Both the position numbers and the translations under genes were made by a program. Positions 30,081 through 39,774 of a stretch of 49,192 bases of DNA are shown one piece after another (position 1 is the stretch's first letter; each line of letters begins with the position of its first letter). Below the pieces are notes generated by a model. It saw only the letters and a program-made list of their open reading frames with translations, made no database searches and was not told the origin of the DNA. Origin of the DNA: an uncultured Clostridium sp. (GTDB lineage: Bacteria > Bacillota > Clostridia > TANB77 > CAG-508); NCBI GenBank assembly GCA_930989765.1, contig CAKNNA010000011.1, positions 1 through 49,192 on the forward strand, in the 5' to 3' direction.

Positions 30081-33000
30081 ATGGAAGATTTTGTTCACTT
30101 ACATATACATAGTGAATTTAGCTTATTAGATGGAGCAAATAGAATAAAAGACTTACCAGTGAGAGCAAAAGAACTAGGAATGAAAGCAATAGCGATAACA
30201 GATCATGGGGTTATGTATGGTGTAATTGATTTTTATAAGGCTTGTAAAAAAGAGGGAATTAAGCCTATTATTGGTTGTGAAGTGTATGTTGCACCAAGAT
30301 CAAGGTTTGATAAAGAGCCTAATATAGATAATAAATATTTTCATTTGATATTACTTGCAAAGAATAATCAAGGATATAAAAATTTAAGTAAATTAGTGTC
30401 TTTAGGTTTTGTAGATGGGTATTATTATAAACCAAGAATTGATTTAGAGATTTTAGAAAAGTATAAAGAAGGTTTAATAGTACTTAGTGGGTGCCTAGCA
30501 GGAGCGGTAAACCAAGCATTATTAAATGGGCAGGAGGATAAAGCAGAGGAAATAGCAAACTGGCATAAAAGGGTATTTGGAAAAGATTATTATATAGAAT
30601 TACAAAATAATGGTTTAAAAGAACAAGTTTTGGCAAACCAAAAGTTAGTAAAATTGGCAAGAAAATTAGATATACCAATAGTTGCAACAAATGATGCCCA
30701 TTACCTAAAAAAAGAAGATGCATATAATCATGAAGTTTTGCTTTGTATTCAAACAGGTAAAAGAATGAGTGATACAGATAGAATGAGGTTTGAAACAGAT
30801 GAATTATACATAAAATCAAAAGAAGAAATGATAGAGTATTTTGAAAATTTTCCAGATGCTATAGAAAATACTGTAAAAATTGCAGATGAATGTAATGTAG
30901 AGTTTGAGTTTGGACACACAATACTTCCAAATTATGATGTACCAGAAAATTTTGAGACACATTATGATTATTTAAAGAAATTATGTGATGATGGAATAAA
31001 AGAAAGATATGGAGAAAACCCTTCAGATGAAATACTAAAAAGGGCAGAATATGAACTTAGTGTAATTAAGAAAATGGGGTATGTAGACTATTACTTAATA
31101 GTATGGGATTTTATTCATTATGCAAAATCTCAAGGAATTCCAGTAGGACCTGGTCGTGGGTCTGGTGCAGGTTCTATTTTGGCATATGCAATAGGAATAA
31201 CAGATATAGATCCAATAAAATATGGATTAATATTTGAAAGATTTTTAAATCCAGAAAGAGTAAGTATGCCAGACTTCGATGTAGACTTTTGTTATGAAAG
31301 AAGGCAAGAAGTCATAGACTATGTCTCAAGAAAATATGGTCATGACCATGTTTCCCAAATAATAACATTTGGGACAATGTCTGCAAGAATGGTTATAAGA
31401 GATGTATCAAGAGTTTTAGATATCCCATATTCAGAAGCAGATAAGCTTGCAAAAATGATACCAAATGAATTACATATAACAATAAAAAAAGCACTAGAAG
31501 AAAACAGGGAACTTGCAGAAAAGTATGAAAATGATGAACAGGTAAAAAACATTTTAGATATAGCAATGGGATTAGAAGGAATGCCAAGACAGGCATCAAC
31601 CCATGCTTGTGGTATAGTTATAACCAAAGACCCAGTAGACACATATGTGCCATTATATGTAAGAGATGGGCAAATATCAACACAATATATAATGACAACA
31701 CTAGAAGAATTAGGCTTGCTTAAAATGGATTTCTTGGGTTTAAGAACATTAACAGTTATTCAAGACACAATAAATTTAGTAAAAAATGACAGAGGAATAG
31801 ATGTAAAATTTGATAAAGAAATGGCAGACCCTAAAGTATATAAAATATGGCAAGAAGGAAAAACTTGTGGAGTATTTCAGTTTGAATCACAAGGAATGAC
31901 AAACTTTATGAAAGAGCTAAAACCAGACTGCCTAGAAGATTTAATAGCAGGGGTGTCATTATATAGGCCAGGTCCAATGGATCAAATACCAAGATATGTA
32001 AAAGGAAAGAAAAATCCAGGACACAATGAATATACACATCCAAGTTTAGAGCCAATATTAAATGTAACATATGGTTGTATGGTATACCAAGAGCAAGTAA
32101 TGCAAATAGTAAGAGATTTAGCAGGATATTCACTTCGGAAGAGCAGATTTAGTAAGACGTGCAATGGGAAAAAAGAAATTAGATGTTATGGCAAAAGAAA
32201 GAGAAGTATTTATAAATGGTCAAACAGATGAAGATGGAAATATAGTAGTACCAGGATGTGTAAGAAATGGAATAGATGCAAATTCTGCAAATAAAATATT
32301 TGACGAGATGGCAGAATTTGCAAAATATGCATTTAATAAATCACATGCTGCATGTTATGCAGTAGTAGCATATAGAACAGCATACTTAAAAACATACTAT
32401 CCAGCAGAATTTATGGCAGCAACACTAAATAGTTTTTTAGGAAACCTAGATAAAATACCACAATATATAGATGAATGTAAAACTTTAGGAATAGAAATTT
32501 TAAAACCAGATATAAATAAAAGTAATACAAAATTTACAGTTGAAAATGGAAAAATTCGTTTTGGATTAGGAAGTATAAAAAATGTTGGAACAGTACCAGT
32601 AGATAATATTGTAAACGAAAGAACTAAATCTGGTGAATATAAAAGTTTTATAGATTTTTGTGAAAGAATTAAAGATGAACAAGTAAACAAAAAATGTGTA
32701 GAAAGTTTAATAAAAGCAGGAGTATTTTCCGAATTTTCACAAACAAGAGCAACACTTTTAGCATCGTTTGAATCAATAGTAGATTCAATACAAAATAGTA
32801 ATAAAAAAGGCTTAAATGGACAAGTATCAATGTTTGACTTAGGAACAGAAGAAGAAAAAGAAGAAATGCAAGAAAAAAAATATGTATTTGAAGAACATGA
32901 AGAAATGTCAAATAAAGAACTATTATCAATGGAAAAAGAAATGTTAGGTTTTTATTTATCAGGTCATCCACTTGAAAAATTAAGAACACAAATAGAAGCA

Positions 33001-33603
33001 CAAACTACAATAAATACATTAGAATTAAAAACAATAGCAAATCAAGTAGAAGCAAACAATATGGAAGATGAAGGTGTGGAAATAAGCGAAAAAATGACCT
33101 CTTTAAGTAAACAAAAATATGTAGATGGACAAAGGGTAAAATATGCAGGAATAATAACAGCTATAAAGAAAAAATACACCAAAAACAACAAAATAATGGC
33201 ATTTGTATCAATAGAAGACTTATATGGTACATCAGAAGTTATTGTATTTGAAAACGCATATTTAAATGGAAAAGACTCAATAGTAGAAGAAAACATTGTA
33301 ATAGTAGATGGAAGATTAAGCATAAGAGAAGATGATATGCCAACAATAATAGCAAATGAAATAAAAGACTTTGGAGAGCAAAAACAAAATATATTTGTAA
33401 TAGATATTACAGATTTAGCAGAAACTCCAAAAAGTAAATTAAGAGGAGCAATAAAATATTTTGGAGGAGACAAAAATAATATTAATGTATATGTAAAAAT
33501 AAATGAAGATAAAAAATTATGTGGACAAATTTATTTAAATAAAGACATTTTAGAAATTTTTGAAGATATTGTAGGAAAAGAAAGATGTATGCTTGAAAAA
33601 TAA
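30081..33603 (+). CDS. dnaE: DNA polymerase III alpha subunit DnaE, with one CGGA +1 frameshift
   Basis: Replicative DNA polymerase subunit. N-terminal PHP domain (VHLHIHSEFSLLDGANRI), polymerase core (GPGRGSGAGSILAYAIGI, MPDFDVDFCYERR, RQASTHACGIVIT), then finger, tandem HhH and C-terminal OB region. The first frame runs 716 codons. At 32136 CGG interrupts GYSL|GRADLVRRAMGKKK; dropping C gives GGA and the second frame to 33603. Full product 1173 aa, normal for DnaE, with nothing missing at the joint. GAGGAGG precedes the ATG. The unshifted product lacks everything after the fingers and should be inactive. Confidence 0.93.
32136..32139 (+). other. CGGA +1 frameshift site 2 (dnaE Gly686)
   Basis: Zero frame CTT CGG AAG; shifted CTT (C) GGA AGA. 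The glycine is in the conserved GY(S/T)LGxAD motif of alpha subunits. Both flanks match the family to the residue. Confidence 0.9.
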
Positions 33604-33650
33604 GGGTTTTTTTGGTATAATAATAAAAATTGATAAGGAGAAATAAAAAA

Positions 33651-34118
33651 ATGAGTAGATTAAAAACATTTTTAATATATGCATTAATATTAGTTGGATT
33701 TATAATATTTTCAGAATTTTTAATAAATGTTAGCTTAAATTCATCATATCATCAAATAGGAAGAAAAGATAATTTAGACCAAGTTAATGTGTATCAAGCA
33801 GAAGCAACAAAAGTAAATGCAAGAATAAAAGGAACAATAACAAACAATGAAGAAGATCCAATCAACAAAAAATATGTAAGAATAGACATATATTCTGAAA
33901 GAGACATAAATGTAGCAACAAAATACATAGATGTAGAAAACTTAGAAGTAGGAAGCAAGCAAGAATTCGCCTTATATTTTAGAGCAGAAGATGTGGCATA
34001 TTACGAAATAAGTTATACAGATGAGAAAACAGCAGAAGATTTAGAACTACTACCAGAAGACTTAACTAAACAGGAAATTGTAGTAGCTACAATATTAACA
34101 ATGCTAATATTCTGGTAA
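33651..34118 (+). CDS. membrane-anchored protein of unknown function
   Basis: 155 aa. One N-terminal membrane helix (about residues 6-26), then an outside domain with beta-sandwich character (ARIKGTITNNEEDPINKKYV, SKQEFALYFRAEDV), resembling the FxLYD class of extracellular domains. The last residues are hydrophobic (VVATILTMLIFW). ATG 33651 behind AAGGAG. Follows dnaE by 47 bases; function unknown. Confidence 0.7.
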   Translation: MSRLKTFLIYALILVGFIIFSEFLINVSLNSSYHQIGRKDNLDQVNVYQAEATKVNARIKGTITNNEEDPINKKYVRIDIYSERDINVATKYIDVENLEVGSKQEFALYFRAEDVAYYEISYTDEKTAEDLELLPEDLTKQEIVVATILTMLIFW

Positions 34119-34124
34119 AATTTA

Positions 34125-34153
34125 TGAACTTTAGGGACGTTCCTTAAAGTTCA
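34125..34153. repeat. palindromic repeat family B, single copy
   Basis: TGAACTTTAGGGACGTTCC followed by TTAAAGTTCA, a near-perfect palindrome identical to one half of the 24556 copy. Confidence 0.75.
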
Positions 34154-34173
34154 TTTTATTTATCAGAAAGTTG

Positions 34174-34276
34174 CTAAAGGGGATGGCGATGTCTATTTAA
34201 GTTAATAAAATTATTTTTACTAATCTATTAAAATATACTATGATTAACTTAAGACATTACCGTCCTTTGCCCCCTA
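34174..34276. repeat. large imperfect hairpin, repeat family C
   Basis: GGGGATGG, ATGTC and TTAAGTTAAT on the left pair with ATTAACTTAA, GACAT and CCGTCC...CCCC on the right around an AT-rich loop. The left arm is found again in reverse at 28-70. It lies between two convergent genes, where it could also end both transcripts. Confidence 0.6.
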
Positions 34277-34280
34277 AAGT

Positions 34281-36049
34281 TTAAGGCATTACAACCAAAG
34301 TTCTATTATGTGTATAAATAACCATTCCAGGTTTAGCACCATTAGGTTTCTTTACAAATTTTACTTCACAAAAATCAACTGGTACATTAGAAGAATTTTT
34401 AGCCTTGCTATGAATTGCAGCAATTGTAGCAACTTTTATTAAAGTACTATCATCTGGAATAGGTTTATTTTCAAGCCTTAAAATAGTATGACTTCCGATG
34501 AATGTCTTTTGTGTGAAACCATAAATCAGTTTTACTTGCATATTTTGTTGTTAAATAATCATTTTCCTTATTATTTCGTCCGAACTAAAACTGTATATCC
34601 ATCTATAACATATTTATTAGGATTAAAAGTTACTTCTTTATTTTTGCTTAAGAGTTTTTTCTTTAAATATATTTTGTTTTTATTATTTTTAGTATTATCA
34701 ATATTTGTAAGTTTTTCTTTAAAAATAATATTTTCTGAAATTTCATCATATATTTCAGAAATCTCTTCTATTGTAGAGCAGTTTTCTAATTCATAAATAA
34801 TACTTTCTATATATGATAATTCTTTAATAGTTTCATCTTTTTGAATACTTACAATTTCTAAAGTATTTTTAAGTTTTGAGTATTTTTTAAAATACATTTT
34901 TGCATTCATACTTGGAAGATATTTTTTATTTAGCGGAATTCTAATTTTTTCAAAATTGTTATAATAATCTTCTACTTCAACATAATCTGAATTTTTATTC
35001 TCAATTTTATATAAATTAGATGTAATTAGTTCACCATATTTTTTATATTTATCCATATTGTCACATTCTTTTAATTTTTCATTTATATGTAGAAGTCTTG
35101 TATTATATTTTTTTAAAGTTTCAAGTATTAGTTTTAAAATGCTATCCCTATATATCTTAAAATTCTCAGAAGATTCTTTTTGGTAATAGAAGTCATCTAT
35201 GAAAAAGTTTAAGTTTAGACTAGTTGAAGTATTAGTATTTTGAGTAGACTTATCATCAAGTGGAACTAAAAAATAATCTTTTTTAGATTTTTCATTATCA
35301 ACTGTTATAAATTTTAAATTTAAGCTGTCAGTATTATTTATTATAAGCTTAAAGTAATCATACAATTTTTTTGTTGAAAACATATTATTCTGATTAAGGT
35401 TTAAGTATTTTATGGAATTTTGGATAAAAGATTTACTAAAACCATTAAAAGTATTTGACAGTAATTTAGGTAAATCAGTAGCAAGATTATCATTTATTAT
35501 TTTTTCAAATTCATCAAAACTAGTGTCCATAAAATTCAATTTAGAAGTGGTTGGATAGTTATATTTTGAATGAGGCAAAAGATTTCGAGTTTTGTTATTA
35601 CTTTCATCTTTAATAGTAATATGTCTTAAACAATCAATAATTGTATTTGTTTCATCTAGAAGAAGTATATTACAATGTTTTCCCATTAATTCAACAATAA
35701 GTTTATAATTTATAATATCATCTATATCATTAAAACCTTCAAGTTCAATAGTTACAACTCTTTCTAAATCATTTGTAACAAAATTTTTTATTCTCATACC
35801 AATTAAATATTTTCTAAGTACCATGCAAAAATTAGGTGCAACTTTAGGGTTTGCTTTTTGATGTGTTGTTAAATTGATTCTGTAGTTACTTGAATCTAGG
35901 CATATATTTAGGCAATAATTTGCATTATTTATATAAAAGCCAATTAAAATAGTATTTTTGTCAGGTTCAAAGATTTTATCAATACGTGCTCCGACAAGTT
36001 CTTCTAGTTCAGAGCAAATTGCTTTTGTAACAATTCCGTCAAATGCCAT
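34281..36049 (-). CDS. rqcH: RqcH (NFACT / FbpA family), with two CGGA +1 frameshifts
   Basis: RqcH binds stalled 50S-peptidyl-tRNA and adds C-terminal alanine tails in ribosome quality control; older annotations call it fibronectin-binding protein. NFACT-N (MAFDGIVTKAICSELEELVGARIDKI), coiled coil at about 290-420 and C-terminal NFACT-R. The first frame ends after VLVRTK. Dropping C at 34582 gives VL-V-GRNNKENDYLTTKYA...DLWFHTKDIH, and dropping C at 34497 gives GSHTILRLENK...KKPNGAKPGMVIYT. Full length 588 aa, all family motifs present. ATG 36049 is preferred over TTG 36058 because AAGGA is 9 bases upstream. Both glycines are highly conserved. Confidence 0.92.
34494..34497 (-). other. CGGA +1 frameshift site 4 (rqcH Gly518)
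   Basis: Minus strand CAT CGG AAG; shifted CAT (C) GGA AGT CAT, the conserved (P/H)GSH motif. It is 85 bases after site 3, and both shifts are needed to make RqcH. Confidence 0.9.
34579..34582 (-). other. CGGA +1 frameshift site 3 (rqcH Gly490)
   Basis: Minus strand GTT CGG ACG in frame zero, followed by AAA TAA. Shifted: GTT (C) GGA CGA AAT AAT, the VGRNN motif of the NFACT-R domain. Confidence 0.9.
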
Positions 36050-36240
36050 AATCATCAATCCTTTTTATAAAATTTCTATAAAATAATATCATGTTATTTA
36101 TTAGTTTTCAAGATATAATAAAAAATGTACAATACTTTTAAATTCTTAAAAATATAAAAAAAATTCTTAAATAAATACTCATATCTATTAAGCACAAAAT
36201 AAACTTAAAAATCATATTATAACATACAAGGAGGCTAAAA

Positions 36241-36594
36241 ATGTTAGATTTTATATTACATACAATATTTTGGACATTAGCTATATATGGTTTTTTTGAA
36301 ATTATAAAAAATATAATATATGTATATTCATACACAAAACTAAACTCTTCAGGAATATATTTAATAGTAGCAACTAAAAACCAAGAAGATCAAATAGAAG
36401 GATTTATGCGTTCAATGATTTTTAAAATACTATATGGAAAAGAAGACACAGTAAAAAACATAATACTTGCAGATTTAAACTCAGATGATGACACAAAAGA
36501 AATAGAAAAAAAATTAGCAGACGACTATGAGATTATAAAGGCAACAACTTGGAAAGAATGTAAGGAAATAATGGACAATATTGATAATGTATAA
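36241..36594 (+). CDS. small membrane-anchored protein, unknown
   Basis: 117 aa. One N-terminal hydrophobic helix (about 2-22), then a soluble alpha/beta-like domain (GIYLIVATKNQEDQIEGFMR, NIILADLNSDDDTKEIEKKL). The pattern resembles the first half of a GT-A nucleotide-binding fold, but no catalytic motif is complete. AAGGAGG precedes the ATG. Upstream of recD2 by 120 bases; not recognised. Confidence 0.65.
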   Translation: MLDFILHTIFWTLAIYGFFEIIKNIIYVYSYTKLNSSGIYLIVATKNQEDQIEGFMRSMIFKILYGKEDTVKNIILADLNSDDDTKEIEKKLADDYEIIKATTWKECKEIMDNIDNV

Positions 36595-36714
36595 TATTGA
36601 TTTTTACTTACTTTTATAGTAGAATAGCTACAAATAATATAGTAAAAGAAAATAAAAAATATAAATTCAGTAACAAAAATAAAACAAACTATAAAAAACG
36701 ATAAGGAGAAAAAA

Positions 36715-38939
36715 TTGGAAATCAAAGGAGAAATAGAAGACATAATATATCAAAACGAACTAAACAGTTACACAATAGCGGTATTTTATACAGAAGATGA
36801 AGAAACAACAGTAGTCCGGATATCTACCATTTGTAAAAAAAGGAGACACACTAAAACTAATTGGAAACTTTGTAGAACACAAAGAATATGGTAGGCAATT
36901 TAAAATAACTACATTTGAAAAACTAATGCCAGAAACAGTTCAAGCACTAGAAAAATACCTAGCAAATGCAAACATAAAAGGAATAGGAGAAGCCATAGCC
37001 AAAAGAATAACAAAAAAATTTGGAATAGATACATTAAACATACTAAAATATGACCCAATAAGACTTTCAGAAGTAAAAGGAATAACAGAAGAAAAAGCAA
37101 GAGAAATTTCAGAAAGTTTTATCGAAGGACAAGAAGTATGGCAAATAGTAGCATTCTTAGAAAGATTTGGAATAAGTGTAGAAAATGCAAAAAAGATATA
37201 TGATACCTTAGGAATAGATGCAATAGAAAAAATAGAAAGTGATCCATATATTTTAATAGATTTAGCAAGAGGAGTAGATTTTACCCAAATAGACAAAATG
37301 GCACTTAAACTTGGAATAGATTATGATAATGAAAAAAGAGTACAAAGTGGAATAAAATATAGCTTAATAAGAGTAACAAACAATGGTCATTCGTGCACAC
37401 TAAAACAAAACCTAATAGAATTTGTAATTACTCTATTAGATGTATCTAAAGAAGCAATAGAGAATAATTTGATTAACTTAAAAATGAAAGATGAAATAGT
37501 AATAGAAGAAAGAGAAAAAGAAGAATGGGTATATCTTGCAAGTTTTTATTATACAGAACAGGAAATAGCATTAAGAATAAATAGACTAAAAAGCAGTAAA
37601 AATATGAAAAAAATAGAGCATATAGATTCAGCACTAAAAAAACTAGAAAAAACATCAGAAATAGAATTATCAGAAAAGCAAAAACAGGCAATAAAAGCAA
37701 TAAATGAAAACAATGTTACAATAATAACAGGAGGGCCAGGAACAGGAAAAACCACAATAATAAAGACAATCATAGAACTATATGAAGAAAGAGGAAAAAA
37801 AGTAGTACTTGCAGCCCCAACAGGAAGAGCAGCAAAAAAAATGACAGAAGCAACAGGAAAAGAAGCATCGACTTTACATAGATTATTAAGTATAGGAAAA
37901 TTAGATGATGAAGGAATATATAAAAAAGCCCAAGACTATGAAGGTGTACCAATAGATGGAGATGTGGTAGTAGTAGACGAGCTTTCAATGGTAGATATGT
38001 TCTTAATGAACTATTTATTAAAATGTATATACCAAGGAACAAAACTAGTTTTAGTAGGGGATCAAGACCAATTGCCATCTGTAGGACCAGGAACAGTATT
38101 AAAAGACCTAATTGCATCAGATAAAATAGAAACCGTTCATCTAGACAAAATTTTCAGACAAGCAGCAAAAAGTAAAATAATTTTAAATGCCCATAGAGTA
38201 AACCAAGGAGAAAGATTCTTATCAAAAGACGATATAGCAAATGAACTAAATCAAGACTTTTTCTTTATAAAACAACCAAACCAAGAAAAAATCATGCAAG
38301 AAGTAATATCACTTTGTACAGGAAGACTAAAAAACTATGGGGACTATGACTTTTTCCAAAATATACAAGTATTAACTCCAACAAAAAAAGGACTATTAGG
38401 AACAAAAGAACTAAACAAAGCACTCCAAGCAGTACTAAATCCAAACCAAGAAGGAATGCCAGAAAAAACAAACTTAAACGCGACCTATAGAATAGGAGAC
38501 AGAATAATGCAAATAAAAAATAACTATGACATTTACTGGGAAAAGAAAACAGATTTAGGAAAAACAGAAGTAGGAAACGGAGTATTTAACGGCGAGATGG
38601 GAACAATAATAGATATAGACGGAAGAGAAAAAACAGTAGAAATAAAATTTGATGACGAAAAAACAGCAATATACCAATTTTCAGAACTAGACCAAATAGA
38701 ACATAGTTATGTAATAACAATACACAAAGCACAACGGAAGTGAATTTGATGTAGTAATAATGGTAATTCCAAGAGCATCTTCTATGTTACTTACAAGAAA
38801 CTTACTATACACAGGAATAACAAGAGCAAAAAAATTACTAATAATAATAGGAGACGAACCAATAGTAAACTTCATGATAGACAATATAGATAGTAAAAAA
38901 AGAAATACAGGACTGCAATATAAATTATCCATTAGGTGA
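36715..38939 (+). CDS. recD2: RecD2 helicase (SF1B), with two CGGA +1 frameshifts
   Basis: 5'-3' DNA helicase of the RecD2/YrrC type. TTG start at 36715 after AAGGAG. N-terminal region VVGYLPFVKKGDTLKLIGNF appears only after dropping C at 36817. HhH region (GIGEAIAKRITKKFG), Walker A GGPGTGKTT, Walker B VVVVDELSMVD, motif III GDQDQLPSVGPG and motif IV follow in one frame. At 38735 CGG breaks motif VI: HKAQ|GSEFDVVI, then SSMLLTRNLLYTGITRAKK. Full product 740 aa, normal. Without shifts only about 60 aa would be made. Confidence 0.93.
36817..36820 (+). other. CGGA +1 frameshift site 5 (recD2 Gly35)
   Basis: Zero frame GTC CGG ATA; shifted GTC (C) GGA TAT CTA CCA. This fits the N-terminal beta domain of RecD2 (VVGYLPFVKKGDTL). 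The extra base follows another C. Confidence 0.88.
38735..38738 (+). other. CGGA +1 frameshift site 6 (recD2 Gly674)
   Basis: Zero frame CAA CGG AAG TGA stops at once. Shifted CAA (C) GGA AGT GAA TTT restores the HKAQGSEFD helicase motif and a 67-residue conserved tail. Confidence 0.92.
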
Positions 38940-38950
38940 TATCTATTTGG

Positions 38951-39046
38951 TGTCCATTTGGTACCTGTCACCAAATGGACAAAATGGAAAATAATGTAAA
39001 AATGTCGCAAACATGACAGGTACCAAATGGACATTAAATAGACATT
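38951..39046. repeat. REP-like palindromic repeat, family A copy 3
   Basis: Same two-armed design as copies 1 and 2 but with a diverged arm (GGTACCTGTCACCAAATGGA and ATGACAGGTACCAAATGGAC). Between recD2 and comF. Confidence 0.75.
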
Positions 39047-39066
39047 TAAATTGAAAAAGAATAGGA

Positions 39067-39714
39067 GTGAGTATTAAAAATAGATTATTAGATTTATTAT
39101 ATCCACAAGTGTGTGGTATTTGTGGAAAATTTGCGCCTTATTGGCTTTGCATAAAATGTAGAAAAATGTTAGAGGGATATGAGGTAAGAGGAGAAGTTTT
39201 GTTTAAATTTAAAAATTTTACAAAACTTATATATATTTTTCCATATGATGGAATAATAAGGGAGATGCTATTAAATTATAAGTTTAATGAGAAACCTTAT
39301 ATTTATAATTCTTTTGTAAATTTTATAATAAAAAATCAAGAAACATTTGAAAATTTGAAAAAATATGATAAAATCATACCAGTACCGATTAGTAAAAAAA
39401 GATTTAAGGAAAGAGGCTATAATCAAAGTTATTTGATTGCAAAAAGTCTAGCAAAAAAGCTTGAGATTGAATGTGATGCAAAAGTTTTATGCAAAATAAA
39501 AAATAACAAGGAACAAAATAAGTTAAATAAAGAGCAAAGAGAAATAAATGCAATAGGTGCGTATAAAATTAGTAAAAATTCTAATTTAGAAGGAAAAAAA
39601 GTATTGTTATTAGATGATATATATACAACTGGAAATACTGCAAATGAATGTTGCAAAATTTTAAAAGAAGCAAATCCAAAATTAATAGATGTATTTGTTT
39701 TAGCAAAAGATTAA
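39067..39714 (+). CDS. comF: ComF family phosphoribosyltransferase-like protein
   Basis: ComFC-like protein linked to DNA uptake and repair. N-terminal zinc finger with two CxxC pairs (YPQVCGICGKF, WLCIKCRKM); PRTase motif VLLLDDIYTTGNTANEC near the C terminus. 215 aa. The start is uncertain: GTG 39067 overlaps the only ribosome binding site (AGGAG at 39063), and an ATT at 39073 would be spaced better. Confidence 0.88.
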   Translation: MSIKNRLLDLLYPQVCGICGKFAPYWLCIKCRKMLEGYEVRGEVLFKFKNFTKLIYIFPYDGIIREMLLNYKFNEKPYIYNSFVNFIIKNQETFENLKKYDKIIPVPISKKRFKERGYNQSYLIAKSLAKKLEIECDAKVLCKIKNNKEQNKLNKEQREINAIGAYKISKNSNLEGKKVLLLDDIYTTGNTANECCKILKEANPKLIDVFVLAKD

Positions 39715-39774
39715 AATAGTAAAAATATAAATTTAGTAAAGTAAAATATAAAATCAAAAACAAAGGAGGAAAAT

